NCBI GenBank assembly: GCA_963921195.1
Contig: CAWUER010000483.1
Location: 124,001-188,000 of the forward strand
From: Pegoplata infirma
Taxonomy: Eukaryota > Arthropoda > Insecta > Diptera > Anthomyiidae
DNA length: 64,000 nt
Direction of reading: 5' to 3'
Shown here: positions 45,306 through 57,948 of the stretch, in pieces
How the letters are laid out: each line of letters begins with the position of its first letter
Numbering within the stretch: the stretch's first letter is position 1
Made by a program: the position numbers and the translations under genes
Notes under the pieces: generated by a model
The model's database searches: none
What the model was told of the DNA's origin: nothing
The model's input: only the letters and a program-made list of their open reading frames with translations

Positions 45306-46660
45306 TAGCCTATAACTAAGCCGCCATGTCTATGTGGGCTCTGACCACTATGGAAGCAAGGTGCATACAAGAATTTGCGCTGCATATAACGAGCGACCTA
45401 ATACACAAAGGAAATATAACGTTAGCAAACTTCATTCGTATTGAGTTTCTCACCCAATTTTCGCATATACTGCAAACTCAACTGGAAGGTGTGAGCACAC
45501 AGTCAATGCATATATCAAATTCAATGGCTGAAGCTGCTGAAAAAATGCTTGGATACTAACGTCATGCACCAAGAAACCCATGGTGTGACAAGGACTGTGT
45601 ACGAGCCTCTGCGGAAAAACGCCTAGGCTGTATCAATCTGAGAAAAGAGGAGGAAGGAGAAGTTCCTGTTTATGCGCGAACTGAAAAGGCGTAAGTGCGG
45701 AAAAATCGAAGTTAGCCGTAATAGAAAAACATTAAACAGATGTCTGGAGGATTGAATACTATTTTCGCGTGCTGCAAGGATGATCCTGGAAATTAAGTAA
45801 CAGATAAAAAAGAGTCACTGAAGCCATGGCGAGTTCTGAACTATTATGTTAAGCCTTAAGGGTAACAAGGATGTAGGCGCCGACAGTTTGCCAGCTGAAG
45901 TATTTAAAAAGGTGGCCGATGTTCTATTAGAGCGCATGCAACACCTTATATGAAGGATCTGTACGGAGAAATGCATGCCAGGAGAGTGGAATAAGTCTGA
46001 TACTCATCGCATACAAAATTCAATCTTGCATACTGTGTGAGAGTTGAAGTAAAAATTGGAGCATACCAGTTTGCCTTTAGACCTGAAAAATCTACCTTGG
46101 ACCCAATATTTACACTTTGACAAATTCTAGAGAAGACCTGTGAAAACAGTCATAGGCACCACAGATCATAGCCATGCAACACGCAGTGCCGTCACTAATA
46201 CATACACAAGTGAGAAACTTCGTTGTTTCACCCCTATGTTCGCACTCACCATCTTTTCGTCGATTTTAAAAATGTTTCTCACTATATCCAATATATCCTC
46301 GAAGCTGATACGACTCTGCGAAATGACGCTAATGAACACTAGATTTTCCACAAAGGTTGTAAGAGATGTAATTATTATCTTTGACGTAGTAGATAAATTT
46401 GTATACCTAGGATCTCGCATAAATAAAACAAATTACGTCAGTCTGAAGATCAAACGAAGAATCAACTTGGCAAATAGATGCTACCTGGGCCTTGGAAAGC
46501 AGATGAGCTCGCGAAGACTCTTAAGGCAGACAAATATAACACTTCTCGGAGAAGGCCACAGATATGTTAAAACTTTGTGTGCGAAAATGGGGAACTCGTG
46601 CTAAGAATAGAGATGTTTAGAGACTTCTTCGGACCTATTATAGGTTGTTATACATGGCTG
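45306..46660 (+). pseudogene. Dead RTE-like LINE remnant
   Basis: Fragments of an endonuclease/reverse transcriptase ORF in several frames. NSMAEAAEKMLGY then RNPWCDKDC at 45520-45600 is the linker typical of this group. LPAEVFKKVADVL and MPGEWNKS follow at 45890-45990, then QILEKTCEN near 46115 and SSKLIRLCEMTLMNTRFSTKV near 46288. Next comes VVDKFVYLGSRINKTNYVSLKIKRRINLANRCYLGL near 46385-46490, the well-conserved block after the reverse transcriptase. The catalytic palm between the last two blocks is deleted. The 154-residue open frame 46140-46604 is a part of it, not a gene. The clade is inferred from wording of these blocks. Confidence 0.85.
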
Positions 46661-46900
46661 AATAAAGAAGGAAGAAAAATAAGTCGAACCGTTTTTTAGT
46701 TTTTGGCAAAATTCCTGATAGTTCGGCTTTAATCTGGATGTTCCTGAAAGTTCACATTTTTTTTATAAAAACAGGCAACTCCTAGTTTTCTCCCCTCTCA
46801 CCTATATGCAAGTTTCAGGGCAAACGGTAGGTGTCCAATGCAAGACTTCCGTTGTAAGTATAGGGTATAAAAGTTGTAGTGAACTCTCACTTTTCAAGTC
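46661..46900. repeat. Possible mini-me-like edge
   Basis: TCACCTATATGCAAGTTTCAG and a closing AGTATAGGGTATAAAAGTTG resemble the middle and edge of mini-me-like repeats. Too little remains to be sure. Confidence 0.3.
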
Positions 46901-48145
46901 AACTATACGTTCATGTGAAATCCCTATTTTTGTTGTTGCTGTTAATAAAATATGTATTCATATTGAGTGACAACATTCGCATTAACTTTTAAATGAACGA
47001 GGGGGTTCGATATTGTGTTCCATCATTGTCATCTACATCATCATCATCATTGATATTATCATTCCCTTTACTATCATTTCCACTTCCCTGCACTGCTCAT
47101 AATATCCAACCCGCTCGCTCGTACCAACTGCATTGTTGTCATCATCATAAATGTGATGTGTGCCTGGGGTATTAAAAACAAATCGCAACGAATTTTGTCA
47201 TCAATGATGCATTATGAATGCGAATTTTTGTTTTGAGCTTAAGCCATTGAAAGCATACTTAAGCGGCGACCGACCGACCTTGCCAACAAAACAACACCAT
47301 CAGCAGCAACAAAAAATGCTCTTTGAACAACGACAGGCAGGCAAGCAACAATACCAAACAAAAAAAATACAATATCCACAAACATTATCGTCATCAGTAG
47401 CAGCAGCGGCTGCAATAGCATCAATAAGAGCAACAACAAAAACCATTTTCAATATCTTATAAGGCAATATTTGTAAGTCATACATACAAACAACAAAAAA
47501 AAAACCCCATTACTAAAGTTTTAGTTCATATATCCACGTTTATATTGCTTTTATGCAGTTATGTATCTATGGCTCTAAAAGATATTTTGTTTGCAATTTT
47601 TCGTTTTGTTAATGTTGTTGCTGGTATATGCCATCAAAAATTCACATACAAATTGCTGCATAAACTTCAAGTACCTACCAAGTGCATAACTTACAATATC
47701 AACAACAGCATTCACGGCAAACAGCATCATGATCAATTTAAAAATGATCATTATTAATATTTTTTTTAGGTTTATCTTTAAAATATGTATGCTTTTGGTT
47801 TAAAATTAAGTTGTCATAATTCGACATACACCAAAAACGACATGAAAAAAATAAACATCGTTAAGTGAAGTTTTAATTTGTCTTAAAATTTATGATGATT
47901 CACTTGTTGTTGAATTCTCATCATAAAGGATTGTTCAGGGTTAAACATTAAGGATTCAAAAAAAAAAAAAAATTATATAAATTATGGCATATAAATTGAT
48001 TTTATTTTAAATGTATAATTAAATAATAAACTCAATGAGTTTTTGGTGAAAAATGGAATTATGCCAATTAAAATGCAGTGTCACATTTAAATCACTTAAG
48101 TAAAGCTCAAGTTAAGAGTTGATTTTAAGGAGTTTGAGTTGAGAC
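46901..48145. other. Unique DNA with CAA/CAG and CAT runs
   Basis: ATCATCATCAT near 47030-47060, CAGCAGCAAC near 47300-47310, AGCAGCAGCGGCTGCAA near 47398. Triplet runs create overlapping frames on both strands (47214-47485) with Gln-, Leu- or Cys-rich strings; none is supported as a gene. CATCATGATCAATTTAAAAATGATCATTATTAATA near 47724-47758 has inverted ATGATCA words. Confidence 0.5.
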
Positions 48146-48149
48146 TGGC

Positions 48150-48215
48150 TTTGTTGTAAGTGGCTGCTGACGGTTTGCGTCAGCACACATAGACTCTGAG
48201 GTCCATTGTGGGACT
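48150..48215 (+). repeat. Dispersed GTAAGTGGCTGCTGACG repeat
   Basis: TTGTAAGTGGCTGCTGACGG, CGTCAGCACACATAGACTC and TGAGGTCCATTGTGG continue the core seen at 16850 and extend it by the TCTGAGGTCCATTGTGG tail. A partial copy follows at 48665-48700. Confidence 0.8.
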
Positions 48216-48406
48216 GGCTTACTGTTACACTGTTTACCATGCAGAAGTATTAGAAATGAAGTTAGAGTTTCCACTTGTTCGTTAGTATTGGTAATTTCCT
48301 TACTTGGGTAATGTTCATTAAGGTCAAAGCGCAATAACTTGATTCGGTTTCTCCGAAAAGGCTGTTCACCTTCTCCGATACCACCGATGGAAATTAATAT
48401 GCAAGC

Positions 48407-48624
48407 CACACAGAGAAAACAGATGTATTGAGACAACCGCATTTCTTGCGAATTGTAAAGCGGTTGTCAGAATCAAATATCTTGAGCCAATCAAAATTGA
48501 TTGAGCCAATTGAAATTCCATTAACCGGATTTTTGTCATCACAACAAAGTTGTTCGTTGATTCCAACCGAAACATAAAAATTGGCAAGAAAATCGGTTAT
48601 CACAATTAATCCGTTTTCTCCGCG
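48407..48624. mobile_element. Small MITE with GAGAAAAC(A/G)GAT ends
   Basis: CACACAGAGAAAACAGATG on the left and CCGTTTTCTCCGCG on the right are inverted. Inside are GGTTGT/ACAACC words (ACAACCGCATTTCTTGCG, AAAGCGGTTGTC) and TTGATTG words like those of the CACACA group. About 218 bp. The flanking dinucleotides do not match, so the insertion is old or the ends are slightly misplaced. Confidence 0.6.
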
Positions 48625-50500
48625 TAGTTCCAAAACGTAGTTAGTTTAGGTTCGAAGTGATTTCTAACAATTCACGTCAGCACACAAAGACTCTCATGTC
48701 TGTTATTATTAGGATGACCATTTTTTTCTGAGCCTAAATCAGTACGCCCAAGTTTTTATGTTTTTTTTTTCTAGAAATAACTCTCTAAAAATGTTTTCTA
48801 TGAGAAAACACTGATGTTTTTTCAACACTTAAAAAATGTTGGTTAAACTAACTTGACCCCAAGAATCATTTGGATTCATGCAATTTACATCATCTTTCTA
48901 AAAATATAAAATATCCATCTGCCCATTGAACTTTTCGTTACAGAAAACCTCAAAGTGTCTGTGCGCATTTTCATATAAATTTAGGAAGATCAAAAGAACC
49001 TCATGCTCAGATTCACTTTTGCGTTAAGGAACTTCTTGATTCACAAACTCTAATCTCCTTAGAGTAAATTCATTATAAATTATCTCATTTTCAGACTTAA
49101 GTTATAAAAACCAACTCTGACGACTTATATTATGGAAATTCAAATTTTTGTACAGAATTTTCGAATAAAATTATTTTTTATATTGAAATGTTCAAAAATC
49201 AGTACAATCAGTACATATTTTAAAAAATCAGTACAAATTACTACAACGTTTTTTGATCAGTACACGTGATCAAAAATCAGCACATGACTGATCAAATCAG
49301 TACGAATGGTCAGCCTAGTTATGATACCATGGGACGATAAAGGGATTCCTGCCGTTAAACTAATTAATGTTTTTTATGATACTCAAAAAATATTGTATTT
49401 TGACTTACGAATTATTAGAGAAATCATGCAGCTGCCTTGAACCCAAAGATATAAGCAATGGACAAATGTATTCGATAGTCTCCAACTTGTTCTTATCAAA
49501 GCAGCTTCATCTGCAGTCATATCACGTTATTTAGCGTGTTTCACTATAAGACAATTTCGGTAATTAGGGCAACTACCTTCGAAATCTATCCTACTAAGAG
49601 CGATAACAGCGCACTTGTGCTCTTTTGATAAAGATAAGGCCAAATCTGTCTTGTAGTCTCACAGGTCCGTCCATGTGGCGACTTATGATTAGTATTCTCA
49701 GCAGAACAAATTGTGCATGCATGCCTTCAGAGGCATACCAACACTTATCTACCTAAGGTAGAGTTTCCTCTTGCAAGTTCATAGGTTTTCAAATTCCCTT
49801 GAATATTCCCGAGACCAGGGATCTATATGAGTCAAATGCATAGTGATCTTATTTAGAAATGTGAGATAGTTTAGGGCAGATCTTGTTTTCAGGCTTCAAA
49901 GTCAGAATAGTTGTCGACTGCGGCATTGCGTCTCAACCAAGCAGAGCTTTTTTATCTTTTTTAATCTTCGAGCCAGGCTCACCAAGCTCTCCAGAATAGA
50001 TTGCGATTATAACTTGTTCGTATAGTCTCAAGCTGTCATCTAAAACAATTATGGAGGCTCTACTAATCGGAATGCTAAATAAGTCTACGTGGATGTTATC
50101 ATAGTAGTCTAGTAGCGGTCAAAATGGCTCATGGAAGAAGCACAGTCCACAATTTTTAATATCGCGATCATGTAAAGGATCGCGCTAATGCTACAACTGA
50201 CATCTCGTCCTAGTTGGAGTTGTTGTGGAGCGACTGATTTACCTGAAAAAGCCATGCATGAGACAAGTGCCTCAGACTATCCTCAGCGTGGTTTAACCCG
50301 GGCAACGGTTCAGCATTTCTGAAATGCTGAATGGCTAAGGTCATGGTTATGCAGAAGAAGATGTTATGATGTAACTTGTTGTCTGATGTGTGGCGAAGTG
50401 GATACAAGCACTGGCTTGTCACTAACGCCTCACTAGGGTGAAGTACGCAGAGAGGGTGGGTGTAACCGGGGCAAGTTTAGGCTGGTGCGATGGAGTTGTA
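48625..50500. other. Non-coding stretch, nothing firmly recognised
   Basis: CAGTACAAT/TCAGTACAT words repeat at 48735-49300 (ATCAGTACA several times). The part from 49.3 kb is less AT-rich and could be a decayed retroelement, but no motif supports this. The minus-strand frame at 50210-50422 is unsupported. Confidence 0.4.
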
Positions 50501-50539
50501 AGCCGATTTTGTGTGTGAAGATCGAAGTTTTCGGGGTGT

Positions 50540-50845
50540 GCCGGAGACTTAAGATCGAAAGTATTGTGTGAAGATAAAAGAACGAAAGTTGAGTGAAGAT
50601 CCAAAAGGAGTGATTCGTAGCCAGACGCTGTCAAGCCGATAGGTTGGGCTCCTTTTTGCAGGTCCGAAGAACGCAAAGAACGACAGTTGTGTTTAAAGTC
50701 ATAAGAACAAAAGTTGAGTAAAGATGCAAAAAGAGTAATTTTTAGCTTGATGTTATCAAACCAAGAGGTTGGTAACCGCTATGTCGGTCTCAAAGACGTA
50801 AAGGACCAAAGTTGTGTTTGATGTCATTAGAACGAAAGTAGTGGA
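50540..50845. repeat. Diverged tandem duplication, about 125 bp unit
   Basis: AGAACGAAAGTTGAGTGAAG at about 50578, AAGAACAAAAGTTGAGTAAAG at about 50701 and AGAACGAAAGTAGTGG at about 50828 start three units. Each holds AAAAAGAGTAATT and GAAGAACGCAAAGAACG/CAAAGACGTAAAGGACC blocks, then TTGTGTTT.A.GTCAT. A weaker earlier unit may start near 50510 (AAGATCGAAGTTTTCGG). GC content is higher than around it. Confidence 0.7.
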
Positions 50846-53227
50846 AGAAGAAGTTGCCTGAGGCTATTTATAGCGTAAAGGCAGCCGAGATATTTGTGTT
50901 GCATGTAATGTAGGTAAGAGCGATGTATTGACTGTGTGCACCGAAAGCGTTGTGACAAGGTGCCATTAAATAGCAGTGTGATTTTAAGTCTAATTAGCGA
51001 CTTTGCTGCATACCTCTTATCCAATATGTCCAATGGTATTGGGTGCCATTAAAAAATTACATCTGAAGACCATCGGCATCACAAAATTGTTGGCTTCTTG
51101 GGAACTTTGTACATAGCAAGCATCATCTTAACCAATTGGACAACAAAAAATCAGATTCATCTTCTCAATGGCAGTTTTGTTTCAAGTCATTTATGGAATG
51201 TTTCCTAAATGACCAATATTAGCTACCCCATTTCGAGCACTGGAAAATCGACTTGTCTATCGATCTAGGTTCCTGGTGGTCTCCAAGCTCTACACCAGCA
51301 CACAGACCAATGTTTCCTACATGGCCAACAACAACTACCTCATTCCAAGCACGGCAGAATTCGCTAGATTCTTTTCCAGCAAACTCAATGGTTGGTTATC
51401 GATATCCAGAGTAGGTTCCTGATGGTATCCAAACAACACATCCACACACAGACGACTATTTCATGGAAATCATACGACTTGGATACAAGTTCGAATTACA
51501 CCTGTTACACCAATTAGATCAAGGTCTCTTCCTTGGAAAACACCATCAACCATCCCCTGAGATTTTGATAAATGTGAAGGTGTAACGTACAAATTACACC
51601 TGACGATGTAGACCTGAAGGATCACGATTGTAGATTGCGTTACCAACTCAACAGTTGACAATCATGTGCCGTTGCAGCAACCTTATAGATCGGAAATATT
51701 GTTTGGTCTTTCGCGTAAACAACTCCGGGTTTTTCAAAATCATGCCCCCTTGCAACAACCTAGTAGAACGGAAATAACTCTTCAACCTTAACTAAAAAAA
51801 TCATTTGTGTTAGCCCCCTTTCATCGGTATATCCATCAAAATATTCTCTAAGATTGCAGCAATCTTCTCATCATTCCACTACTTGCTAATCAACTAACTT
51901 GCATTGTATATCCTATTAAATGTATAATTTTTTATTCACTTTATAAAAAATATTTAATGAAAATTAGTTGAACCTACAGCAAACCTACAATCAAGTGTTA
52001 TAAGAATCTAGTATTTTTATCATCATGAACAACAACAACAGGGGATGGCAGTTACGTCCAAGTAGTAGTAGTAGTAGTAACTAGTAAGTACATCGAAAGC
52101 ATGCGTTTAACGCAACATCACTAACGGCTCAACATGGATGGCATGGAGTCGAACGTCTTCTTGTCGTGTGTTTTTTTTTTTGGATGGGATGATGGTAAAA
52201 CGTCGCTTAGAATGACGCTTGAACTAATTGTAAAAAAAATAAAGATTGAAGCAGTCTAACTTCTACTTGTTCTTCAACTACTCAGATATAGCTTTCGGTT
52301 AAGAAACTGTTGTAGTTCTTCTTCATCATCAACATCGTCGTCGTCGTCATCGGTTAATTCACTACAGGTAGTTACAACAAGTGATTAATTTGAGTTATGA
52401 GTTTGTATAATACATAAGTACGTACTACCTGTGGTTGGTTGCAGGTTGCCGTATATTGTTGTAAACATTTTATATAATTTTTTATAGTCTTGTTGTAGAT
52501 TCTAAAGGATTTTTTTGTTACATTTTGTTTTCCTATTTGTGGTTTTGTTGGTTGTTCTAACTAGTTAGCTTAGTAAACTTGACTGTTGGCTGTTATACAC
52601 TATGTATTAAGGGCTTTGTTAACTTAAATTCTCAGCAGGGTTATTAGTGAGACTGAATTGGCGACCTAAATCAAAATCTAATTTGAAAGCCATAATTAAA
52701 AGTAAGCAATCTCTGCTACTCTTAAGGATTGCAGGCAGCACTGCAATCAAATCATACCAGAAACAAAAACCAAAATGAAAACTAAATATGACTAAAAACA
52801 ATTTATTGTGTATCCTTATAACCAGAAGCTGATCTTTACAGGTTGGCATTTTTGTCTTTTGCATGATGTTGTATCCAAAGCAGTTTTGTTCTTTAATAGG
52901 TTCTTTTTATGTTTTGAGAAGACCTACGTCGTCTGTCTTTCGCTTTATGAACCATCGTTTGTCAGTTATGACAGACACTTGTCTTACAAAAACCAAAAGA
53001 AAACAAAATTTCATCGTTTGGTCAGCAACCTAAATATTGTTGCATGGATATTCCAAGCAGCACACAGGAACAGTTTTGACTTATTCTGATTAATTTTTAT
53101 AATATTTGCTTAAAAGCACACAACACAACATTAAATACTAAAGGAAGAAGTTGAAAACAAAACTGTGTATCCTGTCTTGCAAAAATATTTAAATGGCGCT
53201 CATCTTCTTCCATATTTGGTATGTAAA
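50846..53227. other. Unique DNA with short triplet repeats
   Basis: (AGT)n at 52060-52078 and (CGT)n at 52337-52353. Less AT-rich from 51.1 to 51.8 kb. Small open frames (50827-51033, 51470-51661, 52619-53089) show no recognisable domains. Confidence 0.45.
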
Positions 53228-53329
53228 CCCAGCAAAAGTAGAACTAACTAAAGAGAAGAACTTTCAAAAAAATATATTTTTTCGAATGCGGTAAATCTAC
53301 AAAATAAAACTACAAACTACATGGCTGGG

Positions 53330-54390
53330 AGGCAGTGGTATGAAGAGACCCCACCTTCCGCGACAAGGTGGGGTCATTTTCCCCACCCCGTTTAATACCT
53401 ACATCAACAAAATCCCGACCGCACCCCCAGGGCTGAAACTAATATCCTACGCCGATGAATGCACAACTTTGTGCACAGGCAGGGATGCCAAAGCCTGGAG
53501 GAACCGTATAACAGCTATCTGCTAACCCTCCGCAACTTTTTGGCAGACAAGAACCTCGAACTCAACGGCCACACTCGTCACCACTTCGATTAAAGAAGTT
53601 ACCAGGAATTTCAATATCCACATAAGTGAACAGAGAGTTCCCGCGGTGAAAAACCCTAAGATTATTGGGGTCCACAATGGCCTCTTTATGTTCATCATGC
53701 ACACCGAAAGGGAGGAACTCCATTTTGAAAGCGCTAACGAGCAGCGCCTGGGGCAAAGATGAGGAGACGATCTTAAAACGTACAAAGCCAAAGGTCGTCT
53801 CATGGCCCTCAGGGTGGTAACAGGGTGTCATGCAATGGCACCTGAAGACCACCCACATGAGGATACCAAAATTCTGCCCCTTCTGAGCCATCGCTCCCTT
53901 TTTACTCGTAAATGTGTGCTTGGGTGTTATATGACCGAGCACTCCAACTATGCTAGCGACGTAAGTACGTCGGCACCGGAGTGAGTACAAGTGAGGTCTG
54001 ATCTACGCTTCGAGAAATCGGACGTAGGTCAACTCACCAATCTGATGCAATTTAAAAGAGGCACAGGTCTGTCTTCTCTCCGAGATTTTGTACGATTCCA
54101 TAGGGATAGGAGACAAATGCGGTACTAGATGGCAGCCCTACTTTCCTTTCTGAATCGGAAAGACTCTACCACGTTAGATCCTAACGACATTGTTTCAAGT
54201 CCGGTCAGGTTACTTTAGGGAGTTAAACAGTTACCTGGAGTTAGGGTTAAATAGGGAGTCTCGGAAGCCTGACCTCTTGCAATTACTGTCCACTTTTTCG
54301 AGTGCGCGCTCCGGTCAACTGCATTAACTATCAGGTCATTGTGGACCAATCCAATCGAGGGAGCTCACTTTCTCGAACAGGAAGGGTAAA
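53330..54390 (+). pseudogene. Dead jockey-clade LINE: reverse transcriptase and 3' part
   Basis: The block QGGVIFPTPFNTYINKIP then PPGLKLISYADECTTLCTGRD at 53353-53500 is the reverse transcriptase B-C region of jockey-type elements. The catalytic YADD reads YADE. RVVTGCHAMAPEDHPHEDTKILP at 53808-53885 and a C-terminal LWTNPIEGAHFLEQEG near 54330-54385 follow in order. Stops and frameshifts lie between the blocks. It is truncated at its 5' end and not functional. The two long minus-strand frames (53522-53990) are shadows. Confidence 0.9.
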
Positions 54391-54489
54391 CCAGTTTGAT
54401 GTCTCTCACATCCAATTTCCTTTCCTATCCTATCGCCAACCAGAAATATAAATTAAAATTTATCTAACTTTTCTTTTGCACATAAATGT

Positions 54490-54780
54490 GTAAATTTCAG
54501 TGGACGCTACACATACACTCTGAGGTCCGTTGTGATACCACGATACCAATTGTTATTCCTCAAAGAAATTACTGTTGATCCAAACAGAGCTTTGTATGAA
54601 TCTCTTTTTATAGGTATGGTTAATGTATGTCCGAAAATTCAAAGGACAATAATGAAATCAGAATTATATGATCTACACCTAATACACAACCATACAGCAT
54701 TTGTATAAGGCATTGACAGAATTTGTGGCGCATCGTGGTGCGTCCTGTTAGCAGACCTCAGAGTCCGCTATAGATAGGAA
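54490..54780. repeat. Partial dispersed repeats (ACTCTGAGGTCC tail)
   Basis: TTCAGTGGACGCTACACATACACTCTGAGGTCCGTTGTGATACCAC at 54498-54543 (quoted in pieces: CACTCTGAGGTCC, GTTGTGATACCAC). An inverted GCAGACCTCAGAGTCCGC follows at 54748-54765. They share the tail of the GTAAGTGGCTGCTGACG repeat. Confidence 0.6.
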
Positions 54781-56362
54781 AAGCAGGTCAGGTCTATCTA
54801 GGTACTTTTCTAATATCTTTAATTTCTATTTTTGGTGTATAAATTCGAAATCTAATCAATTTTCCAGAGGCGTATGAACATGTTTCAGTTGCATAGGAAC
54901 CTATGAAGAAATTTACAATTCCCTGAAGTGTATCTGTGCCAGAACACATATGAGTTGAATGTCAAATTTCTTGACCATCTTATTTAAAAACGTAGTTCAG
55001 TTCTGATAGAACTTGGAAAGTAGTTTTAAATGTCCATATAAGTCGAATTTTCAACGTCTGACCATCTCGTTAAGAAACGTGTGCCAGTTGTTGCTCATTT
55101 ACTGTTCCTTACCATGCTTTCAAAATCTTATCCTTTCTGAAAATATGACATGCTTTGCAATCCATATTCTTTGCTGGGTTAGTATTCCCTGATAATGTTG
55201 CTATTCTGCTGCTCAGGTTGCATATTAACATGATGTTTTAAAAGGTTGTCATTGATGACCATGGTTTGACGTTCTTTACAGGAATAATAAAAAAAATAAT
55301 AACGTTACGTTGATCGTTTGTTTGTTTTATGCCGTGGGTTTGTCAAAGTAGGTGGAGCTGTTCCAGTTTATTGTAGTTGCTGTTGTTGTTTATACACATA
55401 ATATGCTGCTCATAAAAATATTTTGCATTTATTAATCATCTCTTGTTGTAATACACACATCAGACATTGTGCCAACCATACACATATCCATTCATTCATT
55501 CGTCAACCTTAGCCATCCATCCGTCCAGCCATCCATCCTTTCAGCCATACACCATACTTGTTAGTGCTAACCAGGTATTAATTTAGTCAAATGGTTTCTT
55601 AAGAATTTTTTATTTTTTTTTTTTTCATTTTATGTTGTTAAAAAAGCATTTTAATTTTTTAATTTGGTATTCATTAAGCTCGACATATCTACTTTAAACT
55701 AAAGAGGGTTAATTGAAAAGTTTTAGAAGAAAATAAGCTTTAGGCGCGGTTTAAAATATACGCTTAATGGTAAATTGTTTACAACTTTGATCACTAATCA
55801 GACCAGATCTTCATTGGAATTATACAGATCGATGTTGTTTTTCATCTCTACTATATCTCATCAGCCAAATAAAGTCGTTAGTCGTGTTTGCAAGTTTCTA
55901 GAGAAGTTTCCACAAACTGTAAATTCATGGAAACTTTTTTGTTCGCTTAGTCTTGTAGCTCTTGCAATTCCCTGGAATATCCCAGTGATATCGGACCCAT
56001 ATCAATAGAATTTTAATCACATTTGAGGTCGTGAGAGAGAAAAAATCAGTTCCCGTTCTTAGCGACTTTGACTCCAAGGTTTGTCCACGGTTGGACTCTT
56101 CGAATAGATGTTAACTGTCGTCGTAGACAAGAGCCCAACCAGTCAGTTTTTCTGTTATTGTCAACTCTGCTTTTATTCGGCAATCTTCAAACAAAGCGCA
56201 ATTTGTGCTTTTCGATTCGTCTGTGATACAATTTATTGAGAGTCCACGATGCGGAATTCCTACAACCCGAAAATCCCTAGACCGTACCCGCGAGTGAGTT
56301 CAAGTAGAATCCTAAGAGGTTTTCTGATCAAATTCTGGCAGTAAAATTTTAAGTGTAATGAC
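54781..56362. other. Unique DNA with a CCAT-rich patch
   Basis: CCATTCATTCATTCG and CCATCCATCCGTCCAGCC at 55489-55550. The frame 55775-56008 encodes 77 residues without a recognisable motif and is not called. Confidence 0.45.
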
Positions 56363-56929
56363 TAGGGATGAGATTTTCATGCACTAAAAAATCGGAAATA
56401 TGCGCTTAAAATATGCGCTAAAAAATTCAAAATATGCACTAAAAAACTTAAAAATATGCACTAAAAAATAAAATGTGTTCAATAAAAATCTTGTTTTCAT
56501 AGGAAAAACTTTTTAAAATACAAAAAATAACGCTGTATTTAAATAGTAACATTTAAGCAAGCGTTTTTTTTTAGAAATTAAAAATATCTATTAAAAAAAT
56601 TTAAAAGAAAAAAAGATATTTTTCTTATTTTCAAAATAAATTTTTAAAATTTAAAATAGTTTTTAAAACAAATAAATCTCAATTTGTGTTTTTGCTAATT
56701 TATGCTAAAATATGCAAAAATATGCACTTAAAAGTTGGAAATATGCACAAAATATGCATTTAAAACCAAAATATGCAAAAATATGAATTTTCACCAAAAT
56801 ATGCAAAAATATGCAAAAACAAATCGATGCCATTTTAACACAAATTTCTTGATTCGGAAAGATAATTGGTCGATGTCGTTTTTAGACTGTCGACAAAAAA
56901 CATGCATTTGCATGGAAATCTCATCCCTA
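56363..56929. mobile_element. hAT MITE with TAGGGATGAGATTTTCATGC termini
   Basis: Starts TAGGGATGAGATTTTCATGC and ends GCATGGAAATCTCATCCCTA. The 8-bp target duplication GTAATGAC is perfect (56355-56362, 56930-56937). The interior is full of AAATATGCAAAAATATGCA words. Frames 56735-57018 are by-products. Confidence 0.94.
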
Positions 56930-56937
56930 GTAATGAC

Positions 56938-57681
56938 CGATGCTGTCGCATTCTGTTTATGAATACACGTTGAAGCTTTTTTCTGAACCCTCATGATAAA
57001 ATCAATTATGGAATTCACATGGGTGTCCTATTTGTGTTACAGTTGTATTGGTCTATCTAGTATAACAGGTGCTATGTTCAAGTATGCTAACAAGAAGAGA
57101 ATTTAACAGAAAATTATCGAATAAGTGATAAAAAAATTTTTCAACTCTGATAGAACAATAAACTTATACAACAAATAGGGCACCCAAGTGAATTCCCTTA
57201 ATGTTTGATCTATGTAGATCACGATACATGCTAAAATAATGGATACAATAACGTTCAACGATTCCAGAGGTTGCAGTCGCCAGTCTCTTCTCACTAAAGC
57301 TTTTCGAGAGTTCCATGACAAACCACAATGCTTTGACAATTACTAGACCACCCCAATCATCCTTAATCAATCCTTATTCTTAAAACAATGTATGAAGTAA
57401 CTTGTGAATTAGCCCACGTAACCATCACACTAACAATAAAACATAAATATGCAATTATATTTTTGAAACGTATTTCATATTTAATAAAACGTCTTTTAAA
57501 ATGAAGGGTTTTAAAATGAATGAAAATAATAATAAATAAAAAACAGTTGAAAATGTTGATCATGTCATAAATGTAACATACAAAGGGAGTTAACTAAGGT
57601 AAAACAGCTTAAGAAAATAAGATTTCGGAAAATAAATAAAATTAGTTTTATAAAAAACAAATATTATTTAACGAAATACAG
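56938..57681. other. AT-rich stretch, nothing recognised
   Basis: No repeat or gene was recognised. Ends with GAAATACAG (57673-57681), the target duplication of the next element. Confidence 0.4.
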
Positions 57682-57948
57682 GGCGCTATGAAAAAACCCC
57701 CAATGAAATTACCCCCAAATAGGAAAATGAAAAAACCCCCAATGAATTTACCCCCAAATAAAATGAAATAAGCCCCAAAGAAAAATAATGAAATTACACC
57801 CAAAACAAATGAAATTACCTCCAAATAAAAATGAAATTAACCCCAAATTTTGGGGTTTATTTCATAATGCAATATTTCCCAAATAAAAATATAAAAAAAA
57901 CACCCAAAAAATTAAATTAAGCTCAAAATAATTTAAATCACTATTTAC

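Larger units (their letters stand above)
53228..55178. mobile_element. Possible CCCAGC-ended element around the jockey remnant
   Basis: CCCAGCAAAAGTAGAAC on the left and ATTCTTTGCTGGG on the right are inverted over 9-10 bp. The flanks do not give a matching dinucleotide, so the pairing may be accidental. If real, a dead jockey LINE lies inside it. Confidence 0.35.

Noticed and set aside
46140..46604. Host gene of 154 residues
   Set aside because: The C-terminal half is the post-reverse-transcriptase block of an RTE-like LINE, and the upstream blocks of the same LINE lie next to it in other frames.
47214..47485. Gln-rich exon
   Set aside because: CAG/CAA runs give long frames on both strands; no splice context or conserved domain could be seen.
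53522..53990. Minus-strand proteins of 93 and 142 residues
   Set aside because: They lie antisense to clear jockey reverse-transcriptase blocks on the plus strand.
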